Shown piece after piece: positions 20,165 through 29,750 of a DNA stretch of 64,000 bases; position 1 is the first letter of the stretch, and every line of letters starts with the position of its first letter. The notes below the pieces were generated by a model, which ran no database searches, had not been told where the DNA came from, and worked only from the letters and a program-made list of their open reading frames with translations. The position numbers and the translations under genes were made by a program. The DNA comes from Phytophthora colocasiae (Eukaryota > Oomycota > Peronosporomycetes > Peronosporales > Peronosporaceae), in the NCBI GenBank assembly GCA_018806915.1, contig JAGKQI010000066.1:62001-126000 (forward strand). The letters are read 5' to 3'.

Positions 20165-20983
20165 ATCGGCGACGCTAGCTCCTTGTACATAGGACTTTTC
20201 ACAGGTACAACACCGCTTGAAGGTGAAACGACGATCGAAATCTGCTTGCTCGTAAGCGAGAGCCCGTCATCGTGGGCGGTGGCCCACTTGTTCGGTCGAT
20301 AGCGCATGTATACTGTGATCTGAGTGACCGCGAGCAGAATCCCCAGCGACATAATGATCCCATCGTTGTTCACGATAGACAGCGTCACCCACAGAATCGT
20401 ATTGAATAGCAGCATGATGCTGATGTTGATTGGTAAGGAAGCAGCGGATTTGGTCTTGATGACATGGCGAATAGTACCCAGAGGAGACGCGTACATCCAG
20501 AGGTTAGTGACCAAAGCTCCGTAGCCCAGTGTTGTCCCCACTTGATCGTCGTTCTGGTTCGTGACACCCGCGACACCGAGAACGATATACAAAGTGACAA
20601 ACGCACAGAGTAGCAAACCACCAACGAGCAGTCGGTTGAGAGCGGGGCGATCTACAGCCCAACGGTAGTATACTACGGTGAACACAATTGCAGCGATCAT
20701 GCCAAAGAGCTGGGTCGCCATGAGCGGGAAAATGCTGTTGGTTAGATAACCGTACACCGTCCTGGGTAGAATGAGAGTTAGAAGTGGTAGATGTAAATGA
20801 CGAGAAGTATCGAAGACTCTACCAGAGGTAGTTGTTGATGATCATTGCGACCAGAGGAAGTGCTGCCATGTCACCGGTCGTTTTGTTCTTGTAAACCTTG
20901 ATAATATCGGGCCCAGGGCTCAGGATCATCCCACACTGGACAATTGCAGTCGCCACTCGAAGTAAAGTCACCCAAAATCCCAT
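20017..20983 (-). CDS. SWEET sugar transporter with retroelement-encoded C-terminus
   Basis: Exon 1 is 20823-20983 (161 nt, start MGFWVTLLRVATAIVQ), the intron is 20762-20822 (61 bp, GTAGAG..CCAG), exon 2 is 20017-20761; 302 codons including the stop. The splice lies inside the Trp codon of NNYLW, as in the sister genes. Seven helices are intact (KTKSAASLPINISIML opens the second repeat; TVYMRYRP ends it) and the tail keeps SPMYKELASP. The host frame ends at 20165: the last roughly 47 residues are LTR sequence (Gln-rich, QLQVQAELQR). The native protein would have ended five codons after the insertion point. Transport may be unaffected, but polyadenylation and the tail are now supplied by the LTR. 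An imperfect initiator (CTCATTTTTAAAC) lies near 21020-21036. Confidence 0.88.
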
Positions 20984-21493
20984 GGCCACTTGGAGAAGGA
21001 TGCTGAACTGCTTGAAGAGAGTTTAAAAATGAGATCGAAAGTTTTTCCCCATTATTGATTCGTCCTACGGTAACATATTCAATCAGGAAAGGTCGCAGTC
21101 GTGGTCGGAGTTGGTTGTCTAAACTCCAGGGCCTTCCCATCAGAGTGTACAGCGTAACGGGAATTGCATCTCCCTATTCAACCGCTTGTTCCGCTAGTCG
21201 CCAGTAGTGCAACAGATTCAATGTTTTATAGATGATTCAAAAGTTTAGTTGCATTTATCAAAAAAGTGTACAACTCCTCAGGATCGTGTGTTCTCGACTG
21301 GAGATGCCAGAGTCTGGTAGACGGGATTCTTGGCCGTTCCGAGCATGCCCTTGGGCGATATAACGATGGAAATGTGCTTATCGACGAACTCGAGCGCCTC
21401 CTCCTGCGCAACCGCAGGCTGGCGTGGTCGGAAGCGAATGTACAGCGTGATCTGGATGATACTTAGGATAACCCCCACACTCGTTAAAGCAAC

Positions 21494-21630
21494 TTCTTTT
21501 TAAGCAACTTCTGCAACTTTATTATCAGCACCTTCTGCAACTTCCGCAACTTCCGCAACTTCCGCAACTTCCGCAACTTCCGCAACTTCCGCAACTTCCG
21601 CAACTTCCGCAACTTCAGCAACTTTCACAA
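21494..21630 (+). repeat. Left subterminal array of CTTCCGCAA units
   Basis: Eight perfect 9-bp CTTCCGCAA units occupy 21541-21612, with diverged GCAACTTC units on both sides. In MULEs subterminal repeats are typical transposase-binding regions. Confidence 0.9.
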
Positions 21631-21657
21631 TTAGTTCCGAACATATCTTTAACCGAA

Positions 21658-24176
21658 GTGAACCGCAGAACCGGACCGCGGTCAAAGATCGGAATCAAAA
21701 GTCGTGCATTCTTGAATTTGCAGCGTAAGGGGAAATGGAGCAGCAAGGCAAGAGGCAGAAAAAACACAAGGGCAAGAAAGCCGAAAAAAAAGAGCGCAAA
21801 AGACGTAAGATTTAAACGGTACATTCAAAATATCAAATGTGTACCTGAACAAGTCGACTTTATACTAGGGCGCTATGCAAGCGAAGATGAATCGGATTCG
21901 TCTGGATATGGTCCCAAAAGGACGGATAAGAGCAAGAAGAAGAAAACGAAGAAGCACGCTAAACACAAACGTGGGTCGTAAACGAAAGATTCCTATAGTT
22001 ATTGTTCCTTACTTTTCTGTATTGATTGGATTCGAAGCATCAACTCCAAGACGCACCCTGACAGCCGATGAGCACGAATCCGAAGACTCAGAGAACATAC
22101 CTCCAACACAACCGACCATTTTGCCATGTAACTATCATGATAAATTTTTTTTACAAATGCTCACGTGAATCTGACAATTTGTACTTTCTAGCTGGTGAAG
22201 TCATCCCACAACCCATTCGAAATCTAAAACCATCCGTTGGCGGACTGGAATTTGATTCTTGGGATTCTTTTGAAACCTACTGGAATCAGTATCAAGAGGA
22301 GAATTTGATTTCGTATCGTTGTCGTGATTCGGCAACAATACAAAACTTCAATAGCCGTCATCCCAACAATCAGATTCCTGTAGGATTCAGGTACGCATTC
22401 AAGAAATATGCCTGTAAGCTAGGCTGTCGACAGAAATCAAGAGGAACAGGAAAACGGACACCCCGTAGTGATCGTTTCCGCGGCTGCGTCGCAAAAATTC
22501 GAGCTGTCGTAAGACCTTCCGCTGAAGATTCTGGCAAGTGGGTCGTAATGATCACCAATGAGGTACAGATTTTACCATTTTCACAATAGTTTGGAGTACT
22601 AACATTTTACAATTTGTATTACTGTTTTTAAGAACAACTGCCATTGTCACAACACGAACAAAGCACTGTATGCTGCCCTCAAGTCCTGCGGAGAAATTAT
22701 TGACGACTCCATCCTGGACCAGCTCGATGCGTTTGCCGAGACAAACACAAGTACCAAACACATTACAGAATACGTATCACGGAAAATGGGTACGTGTTGT
22801 ACTCTTAGATTACAAATACTCAATTCTGACATTTTCATATCTTAGACTTGCCGTTTACTTCCCAACAGATAAGAAATCTGATAACTTCTCGACTCGGCTC
22901 ATCGACCACCGAAGAACGCATAAAGGATCTCATAACAGATTTCGTAGGAGACGAAGGCAACAGCTGTCTACTGATCCAGGACGATTGGGGATACACGTCA
23001 GGTATGGTGATGCAAAGTGCAGCCCAAAAAGAGATTTTCAAGAGGTGGGGGGACAACTTAGTCCTGGACTGGACACACAATACCAATAACATTGGTTATT
23101 ACCTCGGTGAGTGCTGAAGTTGCGCAACTTTTTTTCTGTGCTAATTTCGTTTTTAGGGAGTTTGATTGTCACGGTTCCTACCGGTCGGGGTGTATCAGTT
23201 CTGGACTTCTTGTGCATCAATCAACAGAAAGAGATGCTGGTACAAGTTCTTAAATTTTTCAAGGGCATCAATCCGGAGTGGTCAAATGTTGAGTCATTGG
23301 TCATTGATAAAGATTTTGCGGAGATGGCAGCGCTGAAGACAGAGTTTCCGGAAGCAGAGGTTGGTATTTATTATTTGAACTACCCAATAAAGCTAACTAC
23401 AATCCTGTTGTGATCGGCAGATTTTCCTTTGTCAATTTCATGCTCTGCGTGCTGTTCGTCGGATGATGGCTAGTCGCAATCATTTCGTCCCGATAGGTCA
23501 ACGGAAAGAAGTTGAAAATCTCTTTCGTGACATGATGATGTCGATCTCGTATGAACGCTACTGTGGACGACGAGCTCAATTTGTGAAATGTGTGGAACTA
23601 ATTTCCTCTGCTTTCGTTGGATACTTTAAAAGATACTGGGATTCGTGCAGCTACCAATGGAGCAATTACGGGCGAGCTCAACGTTTTTCGGCAGGGAATA
23701 GCACAACTAACCGGATTGAGGCGTCTTGGAACCAGTATAAACAGCTCATTGGGAAGAAAACACGGATGGATAAGTGTCTGCGGGTTGTTTTTAAACAACA
23801 GTCCTGTGTTCTCCGAGATTTTGTTCACCACATTGGAACGCAAGACTTGCGTGCTGTTATCCTGGACGATTTCGCTTCTGAGTTGAGTGAAATTTCAAAA
23901 ATACTGAGCTGTTACTGTTTTAAGCGTGTGCAGCTTCAGTGGCGTCGTCATGTTATCGATGGAGTCAATTGGATATGGCATCACTTTGTGGAAGGATCAT
24001 GCGATGTGTATCAGTTTTCTGGTTCCTCCGGTGGGAGTATAAAGGTTTACTGGCGTTCGGAAGCACCGTGCGCATGCAATTGCTTTTTTTACGTGTCCAC
24101 ACGATTGCCTTGTCAGCACATATTCAACGTGATGCAGCACCGGAATGTGGATGGTTTTAAAGTTGCGCAACTTTAG
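21658..24176 (+). CDS. MULE transposase with FAR1-like region and SWIM zinc finger, seven exons
   Basis: Proposed exons: 21658-21970, 22038-22127, 22192-22562, 22633-22789, 22846-23106, 23157-23359 and 23421-24176, all GT..AG introns of 50-70 bp and consistent in frame (717 codons). The first exon is Lys/Arg-rich. Residues from about 150 (FDSWDSFETYWNQYQEEN) resemble FAR1/WRKY-like DNA-binding regions of ZSWIM-type MULEs. The DDE residues are in LVLDWTHNTNN (Asp at 23067), VIDKDF and NRIEASWNQYK (Glu near 23718), with CQFHALRAVRR between them. The SWIM finger is CACNCFFYVSTRLPCQH (about 24070-24120). The frame ends in TAG (24174-24176) immediately after a VAQL palindrome and stays open behind it. 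The first intron is the least certain; the start ATG is not fixed. Confidence 0.85.
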
Positions 24177-25666
24177 CCGCGTTGGTCAATGAAAGAAGCA
24201 GAGGCGGTGGAGCCTATACTTACACGAACAATTCGTAGACTCGGTGAGTTGGGGGAAATTCAAGGCCCCCGTCGCCTTCCCATTCGCTTGAACTCCGCCA
24301 AAAGAAGAATAGGATACGTCAAGATTCGACGCGGAGAAGTCTGCCTGAAACCTGTTCTCTCTGACTGTGAAAAATACAATATTGTGCAGGCAGAACTGTC
24401 ACCGCTTGTTGATGCGATGCAACGTCTCCCATCACACGAATTTTACGAGCGATTCTCCGATTTACGTGGACTACTTAGTAGTTTCAAAGAGCAATGGGGG
24501 CTAACGGCCGCTTTGGACACCAGCACCGATGACACTGCAGATGAAATTGAGAGTGATCAGAGCGAGAATGAAAATGATCTTTTGGACGAAATTAATGAAG
24601 CATTTTCAAGCAGACGGACGCTTTCACGCACCGAACCGGAACTGGACCTGGCAGCATTTCTTGTTGATAATCCTTCTCAAATATCCCAGCCAGACCTCGA
24701 GTTTTCTGAAGCTTCCCAAAGTATTATCGATGGCACCGGTGGCTACAGAGTTGAGGACGAAAACATCGCGTCCCCGTGCCATACCAACACGGTTACTACC
24801 CATGATCAAATTGATCACCCCATCACTATTACTACAGAGGCGCTGGACTGTGATAGTGAACGCAGTGTGCCCCTTAGTGCAACTGCCAACAGAATTTCAG
24901 TGCCTCACCAGCACACATCAATTGACCCAGTGGAAGTTGCGCAACTTCCGACAACCGTGCACTCACGTGGGCCTGTCGTATCGGGAGTTGATATCATCAG
25001 ACTGCATCAACCGCCTGTCGCAACTTCAACTTCAAACAATACTCAGCAGAAGAACGGTCGTCGTGGAATTGTTCATCTTCAATGTGATTGCCCTGTTGAT
25101 GTGGAAAGTCTCTATATGTGGGCTCAGCATTTTAGCGATAAGGATCGCGTCTGTGAGATAATCGATCGCTATCCGGTTTTGTTCTCAGAGACCTTCTTAC
25201 AGACTCGACGGCCCGACGTCGTCATGCGAATTGCCCCTACAAGCTACAATTTCTTGGTTCCCCGTGGATTACTCTCAAACATCTCGAGTGCTTTCGCAAA
25301 CTGGGAGAAAAGTAAGTGTGACGCGGGTCCGAGTAAAATTTTTCATGATCTTGACACCGACAGCGCTGAACCTGTTCCAGTCGTAACTATGGCAACGCAC
25401 GGGGAGTTTACACGGTACGGTGGCTATTCCCTGAACTGTTAAGGTAAATAACTCTTAATTCTGTGTGTTTTCAATGGTAATGCAGAAGGTATACAGTCGT
25501 TGCGAAGCAAATTTACGAAGTCTGTGAGGTAATCCACCGTTATCAGGATGATTTGGAGTGGGTCCATGGTCACATCACTACTGAAGACGATGCAGTGGAA
25601 TCTCCACTTTATATTGCATCTGTGATGCCATCGATGCCTAAAATGGCTCAGCAAGTTGCGCAACTT
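23117..25666. repeat. Four copies of the 14-bp palindrome AAGTTGCGCAACTT
   Basis: Perfect copies lie at 23117-23130 (in an intron), 24160-24173 (ending at the transposase stop), 24934-24947 and 25653-25666 (both in coding sequence). The three coding copies are in the same frame and encode VAQL. The half site GCAACTT is also the core of the terminal arrays. Confidence 0.9.
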
Positions 25667-26482
25667 TTGTCCGAGTCTTGGCTGGCAAGAAAATTCATGT
25701 TGAGACCTGGTGCTGTGGGGAAAGGCGGCTTCTTACAGCTCGCTCAAGTCGTGGGTCACCTCGCAGGCAAAGCCAGACTAAGCGATTCCGTCATGCATTG
25801 TGCTTTGCAGTATATTTTTTCGCACCACCTTGCACGTTGTTACACCGTGGACCCTATCCATGTGGAGAGAGGAGAGTTCAAGTTTCCTGCAACCGCGATG
25901 GCAGCATATCGACACGTCATTGTCCCAGTGTTTATCAGAGCCTTAAAGCACTGGGTTATACAGATAATCACCCTACCGATTACGACAGATGAGCATCTGA
26001 CCTTAGTGCTTTACGACCCGCTTGGTATCGAATCCCACCACGAGCTGCTCAAGGACAAATGGAATTCATATACGATGCAGTTTCTTCAAGAATGGCATGC
26101 TCGCGATTGTGCATGTACAAGAACAGTGGAAAATGCAGAGCATGCTGACACATCTCTTAACAGCAAATGCTTCTCTCCTTTGGTGAGGGAAAATCTACTC
26201 CTGCATCCACGACAGCCTGATGCAGTGAGCTGTGGCGTTTTGTGCATTGCTCTGGCGTTTAGCTATATTGATGGTGATAAGAAGTTTCAGGAGATCAAGG
26301 TGGTGAAGCATGCCGAGGTGGACGCGATGCGTCTTTGCATCATGTGGCAGGTCCTGTGTGATTGTGATGAAAGGCAAAATGTGACAGATGCCACATTCAG
26401 TGTTTGGCCTGATGTTCAATCTATCAACAAGAAGATCAACAAGCACTTCAAGGCGACGTCGCGTAGCGAAGCTACGCTTTAG
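24177..26482 (+). CDS. Acidic linker plus Ulp1-type (C48) cysteine protease, in frame with the transposase
   Basis: The frame directly after the transposase stop reads PRWSMKEAEAVEP, the kind of sequence that follows the SWIM finger in MULE transposases, so it was probably one protein; if separate, the start is the ATG at 24189. Exons are 24177-25414 and 25486-26482, joined across a 71-bp intron (GTACGG..GCAG). A Ser/Thr/Asp-rich linker of about 350 residues leads to a C48 domain with all four conserved residues: His in KHWVIQI (25949), Asp in LYDPLG (26015), Gln in PRQPD and Cys in VSCGVLC (26231). C48 enzymes cleave SUMO or similar tails. Plant MULEs with Ulp1-like domains are known; the exact role in transposition is not. 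Confidence 0.8.
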
Positions 26483-26842
26483 TGCAGTTATAGTGAAATT
26501 ATATGTCACCGTATTTGAGTAATTGACTTTTTACTTAGTGCATCAGAAGAAATGTCAGTGTAGTAGTGCATGTTTGCCCAGATGTACTTGCAATGAAGAC
26601 GAACGAGTACTGGGTCAGGAGAAGGGCTCTTTACCTTGGCCGTTGTTTCTAAACGTGCTGCAAGGTGCACAATGTGCTCGCAGTTGTTGTAGAAGTTGTT
26701 CCAAGGTGCTTGAAGTTGTTCCAAGGTGCACAAGAAAACGTTGCCGAAGGTGCTTAAAGGCGCGCAACTTCTGCACTTAAGGTGCGTGAAGGTGCTGGAA
26801 GGTGCCCACGTTGCTTCAACAGAAGTTGCTTTAACGAGAGTC
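26483..26842 (+). repeat. Right end of the MULE with subterminal repeats
   Basis: After the protease stop the sequence becomes an irregular array of GAAGTTG, CAAGGTGC and GAAGGTGC units (26660-26830), then the inverted end AGAAGTTGCTTTAACGAG. It is the counterpart of the left array in opposite orientation but more diverged. Confidence 0.85.
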
Positions 26843-27494
26843 GGATAACCCCTGCAATGTTCAACGACATGATGAGCATATCACCGTCCACGATGGAGAT
26901 GGCGACCCACAGCGCAGTGGTGAAGAACATCATGACGCTCAAATTGATCGGCAATGACGCAGCCGATTGGGCCTTCAATACGAGCCGAAGGGTACCCAGA
27001 GGAGACCCGTACATCCAAAGGTTGATGACGATCCCGACATACCCCAGAGTTTTGCCTACTTCGTCGTTGGATTGGTTTGTGACTCTGGCAATTCCCAGTA
27101 CCACATAAGCGGTAATAAGAGCGTAAGCTAACAGCGCCCAAGCGAGCATTTTGTTCAGTGATGGTCGGTCAGAGGCCCAGCGGTAATATATCGCCGTGAA
27201 CACGATGGCAGCGAGCTCTCCAAACAATTGCGACGCCATGAGAGGGAAAATACTATCGGTCAGGTATCCGTACAATGCCCTGTAGGTAACGACATATTAG
27301 CAACTGCCGATGCAATGAGGGACTTGTAGAGACACGTACCAAAGGTGATTGTTCACGACCATTGCAACCAGCGGAAGTGCTGCCATCTCGCCCGTAGTCT
27401 TGTGCTTGCAAACGTTGATGATGTCGGGCCCCGGACTGAGGATCATGCCGATCTGGGCAATGGAAGTCACCACTCGAAGCAAAGTCACCCACAT

Positions 27495-28295
27495 CACTAT
27501 GTGTGGGGATTGAAGCGAATTGAATAATAAGGTGCATATATTCCCTGGCATCGAAGGATCCCTGCAGGCCAAAATACAGCTCAAGTTGCAGACTGGCGTA
27601 CGTCGATTTGAGATCCGTATTGACGACGCTGATTGGTTGAATTAGAGTTTATAATTCATTTATTGGCTGAAAAGAGGGTTCGATACCAGTCTAATCAGTC
27701 TCGATAGGAAGAGCTCATCTCTAAAGTCGCGTAACTCACGCTGCTGAGCTTGATGCGATGTCCAAGTGCGCCAGATCCGGATGACTGGTTGCGCTGGATT
27801 TGGAGTCAAAGCCATTCCGAAGAGGGTGGACAGCTTCAATGACACACAAAAACTAAGACAGACACGTCAGTGTACTACACTAAGGTGTACATTGATGCAT
27901 ATTGATGTCCTCGTGGGTTGGACACTTGAGTCTCGAGCAGAAGCTGCTAAGGGGTGCTAAAATGTCAATGGAGCAGAATTCCGACGAGAAATTCTGCTAG
28001 TTATCGATAACAAACAACCAGGTACATATACCCCCCCCCCCCCGCTTCCCCAATAGTGGCATTGGGTACACTGATAAAATTAGACAGTGAATCCTGACAA
28101 CACGCTAATATTTAGTTAATTAGAGCTGAGGTCCGTGATCGATTTGACCGGGATGTTTAATGTGAGAGGTGTTATTATCGGATGGAGAGGAGGGGGGGGG
28201 GGGGGTATGCCTAGTTTTCGGTGTGTGCCACGACCACCAAAATTGAAGCCGTTGGTGCAACATTTCTATGTTACGCGAACGTCGCTTGAATTGGT
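27495..28295. other. Intergenic with poly-C and poly-G tracts
   Basis: Upstream region of the interrupted SWEET gene and then unassigned sequence. A poly-C run near 28030 and a poly-G run near 28193 are the only distinct features. No gene recognised. Confidence 0.6.
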
Positions 28296-28816
28296 TTAAC
28301 CCAGAAGAAGATTAACTTTTAGCGGACAGCTAGGAAGGTTTGGAAGCAATTCAGTACGTTCGGGCTCAAAACCCAAACGCGTAAGTACTCGATTAAGCGC
28401 TTTGCCGTCAATGTTCCAATCCGATGAGTGTCGAAACAAGAAATGATAATGGCTTCGAAAGGAAGCCTGCATGCTCGGAATACTTGGCGCCACCGCTTGT
28501 GTTTCACCGAAGTATATGTCGTTGCGCAGTCTCCAGTTGCGTGGAACACTATGGCAGTGTGTATTTTCCACAGTATCTCGTGATCTTCTCTCCAGCCTCT
28601 GGCAATATCGCTGTCCGATGGGACGAAGCTTCGACGCCAGCGTGCTTCGAAATGCCACCCGCAATTTACTCCATAGTATTCGCCACATTTGTGCTAGCAT
28701 TGGACAACTGAGAAAGCAATGTTCCAGCGTTTTAATGGAATCACAACCATCCCGAACACAATTTTGTGCTTTCGCATCTAACAGGTCTCCAAAGAATAAT
28801 CTCAGCATTACATCAT
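28296..28816 (-). pseudogene. 3' end of a LINE-type (non-LTR) retrotransposon ORF
   Basis: The minus frame contains a zinc-binding segment of the kind found after RT in LINEs (zf-RVT): NCVRDGCDSIKTLEHCFLSCPMLAQMWRILW, with the paired Cys and His in the expected order. It ends at 28296 about 90 residues later. The frame is also open to the right into the B2 and A2 repeats of the DIRS element, but that part (to 28928) is not LINE. The continuation of the LINE is probably at 49091-49339, on the other side of the DIRS insertion. Confidence 0.65.
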
Positions 28817-28884
28817 TTCCAACAATGCCGTGTCTGGGGCAAATTCTTGAGTTCAATTTTGCCACACCGGGGCGTGGCGTGGCG
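28817..28884 (-). repeat. DIRS split repeat B2
   Basis: 68 bp identical to 29641-29708, starting TTCCAACAATGCCGTG on the plus strand and ending in GGCGTGGCG units. An extra TGGCG lies before A2. Confidence 0.85.
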
Positions 28885-28891
28885 TGGCGGG

Positions 28892-29640
28892 TTATCTGCG
28901 GCGCGGAGAAATCGAGAATGAGCGACACTTGTGCGTGCTCCTCGATCTCTCGCCGATTCTATCTATAGGCTTACAACGGCATCGGGAAACTACGCTTTCC
29001 TCCTCTACAGGGTTGCGAAAAAAACAATTTAAAACACACTAATTTTTTTTTATTGATTGAGCGAGGTCTCAATCACGTCCAAATAATCCTCCATTTCACT
29101 GTGGCGTTTAGCTCGCGTTCTGCACGTTATCGTGAAGTCACGAGCTACTTGAGTACTTTTAACGCATCAATAATGAGCAAGCAGTGGTCTTCTGGGCCTG
29201 TACGACGTAAACAACTTCGACGAGACAGCTCTGAGGTAGCGCTCGACACTCCAGCAGCTCCTCACTTTGCAAATTTCTGCAAGACCCAAACATGCAACTA
29301 TATTGGACGTGCGGTGTCTGTTTGATGCCATTACGAAGGAGTTCACACCAACTGCGAAATACCTCAGCCCACAAGCCATCGTCGTTAAAGCGCCACGCTT
29401 TGAAAGCGGGGTAAAGTTCTCGCAAAGCTTTAGCGAGCGTCAAGGGGTTTGGGTTAAGGTTACGGTTAGGTGGTTTTCTACCAATCAGAGCTCGATGGAA
29501 TGATTGAAAACAAAATTGCAATAAACAAATTATTGATTGACCCGAGTCTTGGGGCTCAATTAAATAACAATCTTATTTTTCACAACCCTGCTCCTCTACC
29601 TGACTAGCTCTGCTGTCCTGTATCCTCGGCAACCTTCAAT
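28892..29640 (-). repeat. DIRS split repeat A2 (interrupted by a MITE)
   Basis: Without the MITE and one duplicated target (591 bp) it is 158 bp and matches A1 at 48934-49090 nearly perfectly. Confidence 0.88.
29008..29590. mobile_element. hAT-type MITE, 583 bp
   Basis: Terminal inverted repeats CAGGGTTGCGAAAAA and CAGGGTTGTGAAAAA (from the right end) start with the CAGGG typical of hAT elements. They are bordered by an 8-bp duplication CTCCTCTA (29000-29007 and 29591-29598), the hAT length. Comparison with A1, which lacks it, gives the exact empty site. A 120-codon minus frame (29159-29521) inside has no recognisable domain; it may be a remnant of captured or parental sequence. Confidence 0.92.
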
Positions 29641-29708
29641 TTCCAACAATGCCGTGTCTGGGGCAAATTCTTGAGTTCAATTTTGCCACACCGGGGCGTG
29701 GCGTGGCG
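29641..29708 (-). repeat. DIRS split repeat B1
   Basis: 68 bp, same as B2, between A2 and the internal region. Confidence 0.85.
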
Positions 29709-29750
29709 GCACCCCAAGACAATTTAGCCGCTCAGTACTCGCACCGTCCT

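Larger units (their letters stand above)
21476..26842 (+). mobile_element. MULE-type DNA transposon with transposase-SWIM and Ulp1-like protease
   Basis: The 5367-bp element lies between direct 10-bp copies of GGATAACCCC, a length usual for Mutator-like elements (8-11 bp). Its ends are inverted: after four terminal bases both read CTCGTTAAAGCAACTTCT inward. Next to them are subterminal arrays built on GCAACTT (left) and on GCAACTT/GCACCTT variants (right, opposite orientation). Inside is one transcription unit with at least seven short introns encoding a FAR1-like DNA-binding region, MULE DDE transposase and SWIM finger. After one in-frame TAG there is a long acidic linker and a C48 (Ulp1) cysteine-protease domain. 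It is inserted in a SWEET gene. Confidence 0.92.
21278..27494 (-). pseudogene. SWEET sugar transporter interrupted by a MULE in exon 2
   Basis: Exon 1 is 27340-27494 (155 nt, two codons shorter than its sisters), the intron is 27281-27339 or one base shifted (GTACGT..CAG), and exon 2 runs from 27279 to 26843 and resumes at 21465-21278. Between the two parts lies the MULE with a 10-bp duplication GGATAACCCC (21466-21475, 26843-26852). Removing the element and one duplication gives 260 codons in one frame, including the stop. The break falls in helix 7 between NIAGVI and LSIIQITLYIRFRP. The second repeat has KAQSAASLPINLSVMMF, and the tail PVYQTLASP matches the cluster. As it stands the protein lacks helix 7 and gains about 25 residues from the transposon end. 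Confidence 0.92.

Noticed and set aside
21500..21685. Minus-strand ORF encoding VAEVAEVAE repeats
   Set aside because: It is the translation of the 9-bp subterminal array; no independent coding evidence.
24162..24176. The 15 bases from GTTGCGCAACTTTAG look like a GT..AG mini-intron that would remove the stop
   Set aside because: 15 nt is far below the 49-92 bp of all other introns here and the sequence is one of four dispersed palindromes; a plain in-frame TAG is simpler.
29159..29521. 120-codon minus ORF in the MITE as a gene
   Set aside because: No domain recognised and it lies wholly within a 583-bp non-autonomous element; probably passenger sequence.
28892..29640. A1/A2 as the two LTRs of an ordinary LTR retrotransposon
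   Set aside because: A2 is bracketed by B1 and B2, there is no target duplication, and the element encodes a tyrosine recombinase rather than an integrase.
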